Shown piece by piece: positions 40,701 to 47,619 of a DNA stretch of 64,000 nucleotides (the stretch's first letter is position 1; every line of letters starts with the position of its first letter). The DNA lies in contig SMSO01000035.1 of NCBI GenBank assembly GCA_004764695.1, forward strand, positions 866,001 to 930,000. Direction: 5' to 3'. This DNA is from Schizochytrium sp. TIO01 (Eukaryota > Sar > Bigyra > Thraustochytrida > Thraustochytriidae). Under the pieces are notes generated by a model. That model saw only the letters and a program-made list of their open reading frames with translations, had not been told where the DNA came from and ran no database searches. Position numbers and translations under genes: made by a program.

Positions 40701-43700
40701 TTTCGATTCAAGAAGAAGCAGATCTCGAAGAGCTGGATCTTCAATTACAACGAGAGCAGCTAGAAGCAGAAACCACCATGGCCGAGGTTTCCAAAGATCA
40801 AGCAATTCAATCCCTCGAAGAAAGTGATCGAGCCAAGCTTGAGCAGGAAATGCTTCTTATGCGTGCCAAGATCACACAGCAAGTTGAGGATGAGGCCCGG
40901 CAAAAGATGGAAGATTTTCGTGCAAAGCTGCTCCAAGAGAAACAAGAAGAAATTGCTCAACTACAACAACGTGCGCAGGAAACTCGAGCAGTTTTGCACC
41001 GTGATGAAGCAGAAGAAGAGAATGAGCTTGATGATTTAGAGAGGGATACCTCTGTAAAGAAGAAACCTCGTGTCATCAATTTGGAAGGAGAGAAGGAAAC
41101 TGCTGTTATGCAACAAATCCTTGCAGAACTTGCTGAAGAGGAAGTCGAGGCAAAGGTTGAGATTGAGGCTGCGCTAGAGGAATCTACGCGAGAAGAAAGT
41201 CACCAGCTTCAACAAGAGTTAAGCGCCGCTCTTGCAGATGTCAAAGCTCAAGGCAAATCTGATGGAGAGGCTCAAGACTTGGTAACCTCAATTCGAGAGG
41301 ACTACAAGCGCAAGATGGATCAACTGCAGGAAGAGACTGCTACAAAGCGGAAAGCTCAGTACGAGGCTCTTAAGAACAGATTGAAGAATCGGCGTCGTAC
41401 CCGCGTTAAAGAAGCCGTGGAGGAAGAACACGTTGATGAAAAGGTACTTGAAGAGGCATTGGATGAGCACGACTCCGACGCGGATATTCGTCTTGAGTTG
41501 GAATTGCAAGCACGCAAGAAAGAAGATGCATCAAGGCGACATGAGCTGGACCGACGCGAGGCAGAAATTCGACAGCGAGAGGCAGAGATTGCGCTGCGAA
41601 TGGCAGCAGAAAAGGAAGGCAAGAATGCCGAAGAGGAGGTTAAGCGACTTCGTGCCTCGCATGAGGCAGCGATCGCAAAACTTGGAGATTCTCAGTCCCG
41701 CAAACGCGATAAACAGCGTGAGGCACTAAAACGTCGTGCTGAGGAGCGTAGGAAGAAACGTGAGGAGGAAGAAGCCGCAGCAGCCGAGGCTGCTAAGCTT
41801 GCACCCAAACAGGATTCCTCTGCAGAAGCTGGAGAAGGTAGCAATGTCGCTGAAGGCAAAGATAACGAGAATGAACAAGAGGTGGGCACTCGAAAATCCT
41901 CCACTCGAGCAACTGCACTTTGGGAGAATGCAGTGGATAGGATTTCCACTAAATTACAGAAACGAATGGAGGAAGCTCGCGCTCTTGAAGAGGAAAAGGC
42001 AAAATTAGGTGAAGAGCATCAAAAGGTAATTGAGGAGATGCGTCGTCGTCAGGAGGAAGAGCGAAAGCGGCTCGAAGAAGAAATGGAAGGCGCTCGACAG
42101 AAGCTCCTCCGAGAGCGTCAACGTGAAGAAGACGCAGCAAAGCGTCTTGCTGATGACGAACGCCGTCGCCAAGAAGAGGAGATTGCTCTTTCAGCTCAAA
42201 CTGCACAAGAACTTGAGGCTATCAAAGAGCAACACCAGCGCGAGTTCAATGCAAAACAAGAGCAAGAGCGCATGAAACGCGAAAAACAGCGCGAGAAGGT
42301 AATGAAGAAGCTTGAGGAGAAAAAAGCTCGCAAACGCGCTCTTCTGGAGCGTCGCCAGCACCAGGAGCAGAAGAAAACCGAAGCAAAATCCTCCGCACAA
42401 TTACAAGTTACTTCCTTGGTGTCGCGCGAGGATGAAGTACATCAAGAGAAGACTGCAATCGCTCAGCTCATGAAACGTGCGTCTCCAGATATCGAGCCGA
42501 ATGAACTTTATAGAGCTATTGAAAAGATTCTAGAGCCCCGTCATACTCGAGAGAAACTTGAATTGTCTCAGAAGCAATTTCAAAAGCGTACACAGCAGAT
42601 CAAAACCAAATTTGCAGAGATCCAGAATGAAAAGCACGAGAAAAAGAAAGACCTCATTCGAACCGGTGCTAGCATGGATGAGCTTGAGGCTTTGGAAGCT
42701 ACATGTAAAGAAAAACTTCGAGATACTGAAGTGCAACTCAACGAAGCTATTGAAGCTGAACAAAAGACAGAAGAGGAAGAGCTTATTAAACGTCAAGCTC
42801 AAGAAATTGGCAAATATATTGCAAAGTATAGCCACAAACCTCGGGAGTGTATTCAAGAAGATGTACAAGGAGAAAGCGTGGAGCTTCGAGCAATTTTGCA
42901 AAAGGAGCGGGAATTTCGACTGCGAGAGATCCAAAACGAACGTACTTCTGCTGAACAAAACGCAAGAGATTCATTCGATAAGGCTATTCTAGAGCTTGAC
43001 CGTGCACTCAAGGAGCATGTCGTGGAAAATCAAGCGGCAGCAGATGCTGCATTTCAGACTAGAAAGAACAAACTTTTGCAAAAACAAACAACGTCTCATG
43101 ATGTTTTGCTGAAAACAGCACGAAGTGATCAACATCGAGCAGAGATGCGAGCGGAGTTTAGTCGCGATCGTGAGCGTCTCTCCACTGCAATCCGTGCTGA
43201 GCATTTGCGTCAGGTGAAGAGCGTTGAGGTGCGAGTGGAGCGTCTCAAAGCCAAATCTGCGCGATACTTTCGACGCGTTCTCGAGACTCGCCTTCGTGAC
43301 ATTGCCGATATGACATCGCGTAAGATTGTTATCATGGACAGTGCTCTTCAAAGGATGTTTGCTCAGCGTGACTTCAGGGCAGATGCTATTGTATCTACAC
43401 CTGCCTCAGCCTTGAGCCCTCCTGGTTCTCCTACTGGTGGGCCTGACGCATTTTACTACGAGCAGGCCCTTCCTTCAGAAGTGAGCCCTAGAACTGTCGA
43501 GGAACTACAAGCCATGCGTAAAGCAGAGTCAATGCGTAGACTAGAGTCTATTAATCGCGGCACGCCATCTCAACAATCGCAAGGGCATGCTACCACTTCC
43601 CTTTCAACTGCATCTCTCGAGAAGAAACTTGAGTCTATTGAGATACTGCTTCAGTCGATGCGAGGTGGAGCTATGAATAACCAAGGTTCTATCTCAACTG

Positions 43701-44695
43701 ATCATGAGGGACATATATTCCAATATACCGATCCTACGGATGCTGCATTTTCTACATCCTCCGAGGTTATCGAAGTAGATCAGGACGAACTTCTTCCGAT
43801 GGAAAAGTCTCGCCTCCGTCTTGGGGCAAGGATAGCGCGAATCTTAGGCCTTAACAGACAGATACAGTTTCTCGCAGCTCGATCAGTACCTGTAAATGCT
43901 GCTCAACAATCGGCGTTCAGTAAGTCCTTTCATTGGGATGCCGATAATATGAAGCTCTTCCTTCGCGTAGAAAGGCTCACGAGCATAGGGGACTTCATCC
44001 TTGTCCTGGTGCATTGCTTGGCTCACATAAAGGTTCATAAAAGATCGGCTGCGTTTATAGACTCGGATCCTGCCTTCATTCAAGAGTTTCATGCTCAATT
44101 ACGTACTGTCAACAGCGAGTTGATTGGGTTTTCTGGTATTGAAGCAGAACAAGAAGATGAGGAGAACCATACAGTTAAGTCAGAAGTTGAGCCAGTACGC
44201 AAATTGCACCTTCCAGCTCGCTTGTCCGCCTACTCAGCATTCTCTGACGATAAGAAGAATGACGGCTCAGCCGTATTTAAACTCCTACGAGATCTGAAGC
44301 TGGATCGTGTAGAATTTGACCTCGAGGACAAAAAAGCCCCAGAGGCTTTAGCAGCTCTGACACCTCCCACGACTGAGCATGCCATGCAAACAAAACTGAA
44401 AACCCAGGTATCCGAATTAGAGAGGAAGATTTCTGAGACTATCTCACAGATCAGAGCATGCAAAGATCAAATTGCAAAATTACAAGTCCAACTTGATCAA
44501 GAGGGCACAACCTCAGACAGAGAGACTCTTCACGCGAAACTTGATTCATTGATTGAGAGTAATGCTGCTAATCAGCAGCGACTTACAAAACTTGAGGCGA
44601 TGCTTTTAGAGCGTAAGGAACAGCTTCAACGCTTTATTGAACAAGATGAAGATATGAAAGTCGCTGTCTCAGCTGGACTTTTACAGAATGAATAA
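28736..44695 (+). CDS. Giant single-pass surface protein: PT stem, beta-sandwich tandem, GCC2/GCC3 repeats, TM, coiled-coil tail
   Basis: One uninterrupted 15,960-bp frame, 5,319 aa. Residues 32-49 are hydrophobic (signal peptide with a long basic n-region, probable cleavage after VLG49). Residues 51-163 are a PT-rich stem. Residues 165-1610 contain about a dozen beta-sandwich-like modules of roughly 120 aa in alternating A/B pairs (GGAGA... and ...VEGSS... types), resembling Calx-beta/cadherin-like folds. C1618-C3295 are several dozen GCC2/GCC3 ephrin-receptor-like units (CPAGxYC, CxxCPAG), then an EGF-like piece and a membrane-proximal domain. The transmembrane segment is about 3633-3655, followed by a basic stop-transfer. 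About 3820-4870 is charged coiled coil, 5018-5135 a globular segment with H5093-CLAH, and 5217-5305 a final coil. A receptor or adhesion protein linked to the cytoskeleton is plausible inference. The exact function is unknown. Confidence 0.9.
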   Translation: MATSSSRVTHLSSRYKRASWPVTVRSAKLHRLFSYIILALLYYAVLVLGQPTNLPTTSPTSLPTSMPTTSPTSAPSSNPTDAPTTPDPTAAPTDAPTTPDPTAVPTNAPTTPDPTMAPTDAPTTPDPTMAPTDAPTTPDPTSAPTIAPTTAPTDSPTYAPTSEPKRLSLSTTSLPVVEGGKNRTYVITLDYNPVWEGDQVCVNMTVLGLDPDVRGIHILPNATCLTSYGEQRSIVVFVDRDFVEPINLQTFTIEHSNLDEPAVLTVPIINVDYASVLTSASSGYVQQGVLGGAGAQNAQYNITLATTPLEDVVIDLSADSSSLVIISPSTLTFAANATPTQQIITISAADAETVYDVDSATIRLNHEVTSADTNYDGASVTDYIVAWKGADHPRVTLSTSYLQVVEGSSTVRTFTVRLDLAPSDGTVGVSLDSSTLADGAALTISPSELNFTTSNYATAQTVQVTYSRDYEYRGATTMLFNITATITEGSSEPYADAQYVEFWPDSIVAVDVEEVDQAVVYTSDTSGSVYQGTIGGAGAINISYTIGLSSIPEEDVIVTIAADKDELVTISPSQITFSAGELPSAKTIVVSAADATVIDDVSYDDVVLTYTVTSDDIDFDGATVAGFSISWYGAARPKVITSLESIDLTEGSSTGASFTVKLGAPPSDGPAFVSLYSQTLEDGSILSITPDELEFSTSNWSSPQRVQVTYPLDHYDRGADEFAFELFLEVLTNASSQPYALSEYIVYWPTDAITTTVREADQASVVLSSVLGTVRQGVIGGAGALNVLYTIELTSIPTDNVTLSIEPDNSTLVTVSPSSIVFLADELPEPQTITVSAADATLVYDVSSAILNLVHYVESTDTVYDNMFVNNFVVDWFGASRPKVIASASALELQEGSNAGASFTIKLGVAPSDGDVKIALQSSHLQDDATLVIVPSEIVFSLSNWSLVQTVRVTYPRDNEYRGSDEMEFSLEIVIAEGSSQPYQNQTYVVFSPGQNISATVYEVDEPGVILSTVSGTVQQGVIGGAGAVSAQYSISLASIPEGNVTISISADKESLVSISPSEITFAAQTTPAAQMITVSAVDSTQISNVSSTTVVLSHTAQSSDSYYNGIEVSDYVATWYGASRPRVVLSLQSLEIVEGANTVSFMSLKLGVEPSNGTVKIDVASSLLDDSMQLTLSPTSFTFGVDNYTQEQVLQISYPRDYVDRSAASFQFNIDFEVGEGSSQPYTDPQYVQFWPSSIVVVTVVEADQAAIAMSSIRGIINQADLNGAGGMNSSYTITLATIPVNDVTITLVADQAELVTIIPNILVFSAEVMSEPQTITISAADATQVSDESFDVVVINHTVTSNDTNYDQASISDYTIDWYGAEHPRVVLSASTIEVIEGTSVATTFFVKLALAPTINDVVIDVSSNILEDGSTLTLAPAQLTFSTSNWNTEQSVRVTYNEDNIYRGAEITTFNITLTVAEDSGSPYNDAQYVQFWPSDIVAANVYDADLPEIVLSEQSVYVTENGQNAEYQIALNSMPESVVTISIAWSNTDLINVEPSNFSIHPINWTEPHTILVSALESDDDNAYDLLSAITILEHSATSSDPDYDGEDARFSPTHYLIVRRYENPDVPNCPAGTYLHTIECIACPAGFACSGDSNDPVPCKLGSFSISGQTECTLCPAGKQCPSTSANTMEDCVDGSYSEVGQSNCTLCPAGYMCPDTKAAIVQSCIAGTYSVGGQTNCTACPAGSACPSTLGTGIYPCSSGTYSLAKATICQDCPAGYACTSTEHPPTEADKCQPGSYSVLGAFACTTCPAGFACPDTTAAERYSCGFSSSATNFTYSTAGSPICITCPAGQSCTETGTLTDCESGSYSLLGERDCTDCPEGSSCSVTNAAPIKCSPGNYQSLSGQTKCDQCEAGSYCPYAGTITPSTCSANSYSDSGASNCTACPAGYYCTVGSTVDTYQKCEEGTYCPSDEGIKNCPAGKYGTKTGATSEADGCASCPAGYYCLEKTTDTSKQECDPGYYCLEETDTRTKYPCPAGTYNPDSGGMSDSDCLSTPAGHYTYSGSSEISLCPAGYFCEDGADGPHNNPCPAGTYNSATGKSSEDDCVVCEKGYYCDQASTAMTLCPQGTYNPYSGVGGNSSCLPCEKGYACPRMGLYNSYSYSCAPGYFCPTGSKSVTERPCPAGTFSDAYNLYQAKDCENCPAGKACAEGITSSEALVCSPGHYCPLGTPTPTQHDCPGGTYSSSSGLTAASECTTCPAGRYCEGGLSYIGGSDDADGYCGLGYYCPQGTIYSTQYACPEGTYSSSASLESMDQCTACDLGHYCANTAMTSPTVCSGGTYANETSLTACKTCPAGYECPEGTDEPVACLKGEYSASGQSECSPCLAGHYCYLQATTEAVMESQACAAGLWCPGSVDVEPSLEEYACPVAQYCVQGTSAPAECPPGTYNSVTGQKNQSGCKACDAGFYCLANSSAVSGTCDPGYYCPQGSSGSTQIACPAKTYRNQSQGGSLDDCSICPSGSYCTQASVNPTLCPRGSYCLTASSAPQYCPIGRYSNRSGLINAQACSPCPGGFYCDSSDPTTPTGLCEAGYYCLEGSYTSTPNAAGTNWTQVLDPFQLALVSGNIGDICPFGHYCEEGSSTPIACPSGTFCNILGAKSIDDCSDCVAGQYCAGSGNEGPTGDCYAGYFCPAGSASPVEEIAPAGTYAPEGSSKALDCPYGTFNSEVGKENCTACLPGYYCNSTKLETAKLCPQGSYCPSGSVIPKLCPKGTYSNMTQLTAVEDCTPCDAGSYCASNGLTKPSGLCSSGYYCTLASSMREPSNNVSFGNVCPAGYYCEEGSASPEPCPLGTYGNTERAKTVSDCKSCEPGNYCGERGLTEPSGPCSAGYFCNGTASIASQTPDLICPEGYYCPAGTSHPIRCEEGSYAPDQGMASCTVCPGGYYCTGIDTTQAFLCPEGSYCPPGTGATPPKCPPGTFSDIQGLANITSCSICPAGNFCENYGLLNTSGVCDEGYVCDAGSITQYGGGVTCLNTDNLEHECPRGFYCMYGRTIKCPIATYNPILGQATRESCRPCEAGYWCFDEATAYQTDYPCPVGHYCESSTALPIPCPSGTYRDIAGGANFSDCTTCPPGKYCPGDAALTPLLSENNVTHVYWNASSGSSFALSCPAGTYCTGGNVEPQLCPIGYGAADPEMSITRDSIDSACIPCPAGTSGSDPLRLECVTCDPGYVCVDRATTPTPLELDLEGGYICPVGYYCPAGTLEEVPCPPGSYANETGGYDVTVNCHVCARNTYNDLWGASGCKPCASSSSSSSGSQECTCQGRNRAFEPSTGKCLCMPGFEAYDQTSGFTTKVPTDEDGTDDCQPITYSRCSLGQVLNADGVCVTEDEECATECADLLGTGRLSTVLGVCDCDGLLPLDQVCGSSCRGNATSGQLVSDTSIIQLSNGSTVNLEDFDGFYGATACNNASSCPAYGCIFGLDGSSACDYNIANILDGTYGSLRRRLVTTSDDSTPATQITRPVVCINVDNTIIFRLEAESDDADPAYPVYKKDSLLNTNDEFDYGYFRYLEGAAYVRVFAFTFQEAGLYVFGSSQNLESELVISVQARGSTCPTEDTIMPRSTSTLFSLGARRSETILLEPDWSLLGALLGGMAGLVSLLLVVVFCFREFALGTVRITPRYRTKNSLGNIKKVLASKFKIKSRSVAPIAKAFKGGDTDREGLTPLGTARWAEEDMDPRELVERLVSNHEEVSDHLNRHDAKVENLFGNLQKDSLELKALLNAIKEDGVRTIGATTAIHETISKAAQGDTVEGGGEDSFWSTPRSEENLEGSLDDIHQREQELLERSWQESAERELEELNSKLDAEAEEAMLEEQLKHEEQLEEMERMLLERDDISEEERERILRDFERDQEILRDTLDLEKRRQQEDLKNRLAERNLRSYRATKRRQRSEKADEVTLKTTIGQASEEGSEGVGITKEETTEEAEVREKREARKKEQVSKLLSIQEEADLEELDLQLQREQLEAETTMAEVSKDQAIQSLEESDRAKLEQEMLLMRAKITQQVEDEARQKMEDFRAKLLQEKQEEIAQLQQRAQETRAVLHRDEAEEENELDDLERDTSVKKKPRVINLEGEKETAVMQQILAELAEEEVEAKVEIEAALEESTREESHQLQQELSAALADVKAQGKSDGEAQDLVTSIREDYKRKMDQLQEETATKRKAQYEALKNRLKNRRRTRVKEAVEEEHVDEKVLEEALDEHDSDADIRLELELQARKKEDASRRHELDRREAEIRQREAEIALRMAAEKEGKNAEEEVKRLRASHEAAIAKLGDSQSRKRDKQREALKRRAEERRKKREEEEAAAAEAAKLAPKQDSSAEAGEGSNVAEGKDNENEQEVGTRKSSTRATALWENAVDRISTKLQKRMEEARALEEEKAKLGEEHQKVIEEMRRRQEEERKRLEEEMEGARQKLLRERQREEDAAKRLADDERRRQEEEIALSAQTAQELEAIKEQHQREFNAKQEQERMKREKQREKVMKKLEEKKARKRALLERRQHQEQKKTEAKSSAQLQVTSLVSREDEVHQEKTAIAQLMKRASPDIEPNELYRAIEKILEPRHTREKLELSQKQFQKRTQQIKTKFAEIQNEKHEKKKDLIRTGASMDELEALEATCKEKLRDTEVQLNEAIEAEQKTEEEELIKRQAQEIGKYIAKYSHKPRECIQEDVQGESVELRAILQKEREFRLREIQNERTSAEQNARDSFDKAILELDRALKEHVVENQAAADAAFQTRKNKLLQKQTTSHDVLLKTARSDQHRAEMRAEFSRDRERLSTAIRAEHLRQVKSVEVRVERLKAKSARYFRRVLETRLRDIADMTSRKIVIMDSALQRMFAQRDFRADAIVSTPASALSPPGSPTGGPDAFYYEQALPSEVSPRTVEELQAMRKAESMRRLESINRGTPSQQSQGHATTSLSTASLEKKLESIEILLQSMRGGAMNNQGSISTDHEGHIFQYTDPTDAAFSTSSEVIEVDQDELLPMEKSRLRLGARIARILGLNRQIQFLAARSVPVNAAQQSAFSKSFHWDADNMKLFLRVERLTSIGDFILVLVHCLAHIKVHKRSAAFIDSDPAFIQEFHAQLRTVNSELIGFSGIEAEQEDEENHTVKSEVEPVRKLHLPARLSAYSAFSDDKKNDGSAVFKLLRDLKLDRVEFDLEDKKAPEALAALTPPTTEHAMQTKLKTQVSELERKISETISQIRACKDQIAKLQVQLDQEGTTSDRETLHAKLDSLIESNAANQQRLTKLEAMLLERKEQLQRFIEQDEDMKVAVSAGLLQNE
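28973..29167 (+). repeat. 39-bp coding repeat, five copies (13-aa TDAPTTPDPTxAP)
   Basis: Five in-frame tandem copies encode residues 80-144 of the giant protein. Copies differ at a few codons (AA, AV, MA, MA, SA), and copies 3-5 share the gatccaacg variant, showing stepwise duplication. The product is a Pro/Thr-rich, probably O-glycosylated extended stem. Confidence 0.92.
29229..33560 (+). repeat. Tandem A/B beta-sandwich modules, 732-735 bp period
   Basis: The A-type start (ASVL...GVLGGAGA and variants) recurs at 29555, 30287, 31022, 31754 and 32486, spacings of 732, 735, 732 and 732 bp (244-245 aa). The B-type start (PRV...VEGSS...LAPSDG) follows each A module. The last A-like copy near 33220 is degenerate and lacks the GGAGA motif, and the first B copy (KRLSLSTTSLPVVEGG) precedes the first A. 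DNA identity between copies is moderate, so the expansion is old but the length is strictly kept. Confidence 0.85.
33587..38640 (+). repeat. GCC2/GCC3 (ephrin-receptor-like) Cys-rich repeat array
   Basis: About 1,680 residues made of units of 40-60 aa with CPxGxYC, GTY(S/N) and CxxCPAGxYC hallmarks. The GCC2_GCC3 family is common in stramenopile and other protist surface proteins. The array closes with a Ser-rich linker, then an EGF-like QECTC...KCLCMPGFE segment. Confidence 0.9.
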
Positions 44696-44789
44696 GCCAT
44701 CCTTACAGTTCAAATACATTAAAATTAAATTGAAATTGAATAATATGCTTTGATTTTTAGTCTTTGGTCAAAGTTCAGCTTGCCTTCTT

Positions 44790-46935
44790 TCACTTAGATA
44801 GGATTGTAACCTGCGTATGCTGAAGAATCTTATGAGCAAGTTTGGGTCTAAAAGTTGCAAGCTTTTCCCCGAGAGCTCTTATATCGAGCATATATGCGCG
44901 CAAATCATGACCACCTTTTCGATGATTTCGATCAAGATTTCTCGAAAGTTTTGTCTGAATAGAGACCTCATATTTGCACAGCTCTTTGTAGAGGTTCTCC
45001 CATATGGCTAGAAGCTCTGTTGCTTGAGATTCGTTCCATTCCACGGTTTCTGATGACCCCTGCATAAGGGTTGTACGGCGGCCTAAAATGTCGATTTTGG
45101 CCCCAACGAATAGATCATAGGCCTCCAGATTTCCATACTTTCCCATCACATGTGAAAGAGTATAAACCTTTTCAGCTCCCTGAATAATGATTTGAAAATT
45201 TCCAGAACTAACATGGAAGTATATATCCATGTAGCGTCGAATTGCTTTATCTATGTGTGCAGTGTTGTCGTTCCACCAAGATTTAAACACCAACGTTTCC
45301 GGTGGAGCCCCAGTGTCCCTTCTTCCACTTTTGTAAACAAGGTTTCGAGCTCGGTGTGCTTTGTGTGCTAGGTTTGAAAAGGTACCCCTGTCAAGATTTT
45401 GACGAACTTGGAAGGACTCATTTATCTTCGACATAAGAAAGCCGTTATCGTCTTTCATTACAAACCCGCATTCAGGGTCCGGTGCCGTGCCGCGCGCTAT
45501 CCGCTTAGCAAAATTGTAGTAGTATTCTACTTCTGCTTTGTAATAGTTGTCGTCTTCGTCCTTAAATTTATATGGATATGCAAATCGGATCCATACTAAC
45601 TCAGGGTCATAATCTGCATTCAGCGCGGACAATTTACGAAGTTGCTCTAGCTGTTGGCGTTCATGCTGAATAACTTCGAAAAAATAGGCAGTCCCAGGAT
45701 GATCATCGCGTTCCTCTTTGGTCTCTGCATGGCGAAATAAAGGCTGCTGCGATCCCAAAGGCCTAAGAACCTGCCAACCAGGCGGTAAAGGTGTTTGCAA
45801 TGCCTGCAAGACCACCCAGACCAGATGCGGTTCTGTTTCAGTGTCAATTGACCACAACGCAGCAAGATCCAGCACCTGAGCATGTGTCACGTGGTGATAT
45901 GGTAGGATTGGCCACTCTGTATGCATGGAATCATTGCTTTTCTGCGTGAGGAGTACCTCGAGAAGTATGGACGACACAGTACACGATGTTTTAGATCGAT
46001 GATCCTCGATCGTTTTGCATGACTCTAAAAGTTCAACGAACGCTTCAAAATCAAGACGCTCATTTTCTATACAACAAAGGTCTGCCAAGGCATTGCCAGC
46101 AGCAATACAGAGAAACCAGTTACATGTCGAGCATACTGCTCGAAACTCTATTCTCTCTTCAATAGCATCAAGAATAGATTCGGCATGAATTTGTGATAAA
46201 TCTTCATCTTTTTCTTCTCCTCTAGCACGTTCTTTCTCAAAGGAAAGAACACCATTGAAGATATCACGAAGCGCCACAAGTGTTTTAGCAGTTGCAGGGC
46301 GAGAAGAGGAGGGGCGATGTTTTGTCCAAAGACTGGCAAACTCCCGAATGCCTATCCTTGCAGACCCTGACGCTCTGTGATTAACCCAAGTTTCAAATGA
46401 AAAATATCAAAGCCAATAATACGAGCGTTTCAAGTAAAGACATTAGCTTCCACATGTTTAGGAGAGTTGTTTATCCCAAAACCTTGCCTTAATCGTAACT
46501 TACACAAGATCCACAATGAAGTCATCTGTTAGAGTCTCCTGAATGCAAAGTGGACGCAGCCACTTTGAGCGATAGATAAATCGCAACACCTCGGGGTCAC
46601 GTTTGCGAAGCAACTAGGATTGTGATCCGAAAACCATTGTTGAGGGCAAAATATGTTGTAGTCATGATCCAATTCGCAAGTGTTAGGACACTTGAGGTCT
46701 CTACTCTGTAAAAAATAAATAACAAACTTACTTTAAATAAGGCTGGGACATCAAGAGAATCTGCACTTGGGGCGCTCCACTCGCGAAGGTCATCGCTCTC
46801 GGAATCAGTGCTCTCCTCCGGTTCTCTAGTTATAGCTGTTTGGCGCTTACTGCTGTTGCTGCTGTCAATAACCTTGAGGTCAATGAGGGTTGTAAGCTCT
46901 CGCAAGGCTTTCAAGCCTTCAGAGTTCTGCGCCAT
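44790..46935 (-). CDS. Orphan protein with a partial WW-like motif, three exons
   Basis: I do not recognise the family. Exons: 46935-46732 (68 codons, ends ALFK before GTAAGT), 46613-46504 (after ATCCTAG, begins LLRKRDPE, ends GATCTTGT before GTAAGT) and 46374-44790 (after AATCACAG). Phases are 0 then 2, total 1,899 nt, 632 aa, and each join keeps an open protein-like frame. Introns are 118 and 129 bp. The frame of exon 3 has no ATG near its start, so the upstream exons are needed. The N-terminus is Ser/Glu-rich (ESTDSESDD). Around residues 300-350 a PPGWQVL...GTAYFF segment recalls the first half of a WW domain, but the second Trp is not obvious. The C-terminal half has aromatic-rich conserved-looking segments (EYYYNFAKRIARG, FKSWWNDNTAHID). 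It is convergent with the giant gene, 94 bp apart. Confidence 0.75.
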
Positions 46936-47619
46936 CTCGATGCGAGCGCCTTCAAAAACTACAGATTGGCTTCAATTCAGCTTTTGCCGTCTTTCCTTTG
47001 TCTACAGCATTAATCGCCAGAACTAAGTTACCTAGAACAACGATTAGCTCTTAAAAGACAAAAGTACACACCCTTTTGATGTACAACACGTGTATTGAGT
47101 GCAGAAGAGCCAAGGGGAACACATAAAGAATAATTAACAGGAAATATTGGTAATAAGCTTTGCGGTTTGTTTGACAGGTTGTTGCATAGACTTTAAAGGG
47201 TAGGTACCACTGTCATGAAGTGCGTTTCATTCCCATTTATTTTCATTTTGTAGTTTATTTCTATTTAACTTTTATTCATTTTTTAAAATTGTTCTTAAAA
47301 TTATATTTTTTCATTTTTTTCATTTTTTATTTTTTTTCATTTTTTTCTGTTCCAGTATGTCCTTTCATAAACGGATCTGTGCATTGTCTAATAATATATG
47401 ACTTTTCCATTCAAAATGCTGAATGGTATGGCAACTTTCTTCCTTCCTTTTTATCATGGCGAGTAGCTAGCTCAACACGAAAATTCATAGTAGAAACTGC
47501 GGTTGTTTTATAGGAATAGAACACTCACTACCTGTTAGTCATGATTATTGAAGATGGTTCAGGCAAAATACATCCTAGGGTTGCTGCAACAATCAATGTA
47601 AACAGAATATAAATTGTAT
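46936..47619. other. Divergent intergenic region with T-rich tract
   Basis: Separates the divergent WW-like orphan (-) and PX-VPS9 (+) genes and must hold both promoters. A strongly T-rich strand at about 47,270-47,350 (runs of 6-8 T split by C or A) is the main feature. No gene seen. Confidence 0.6.
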
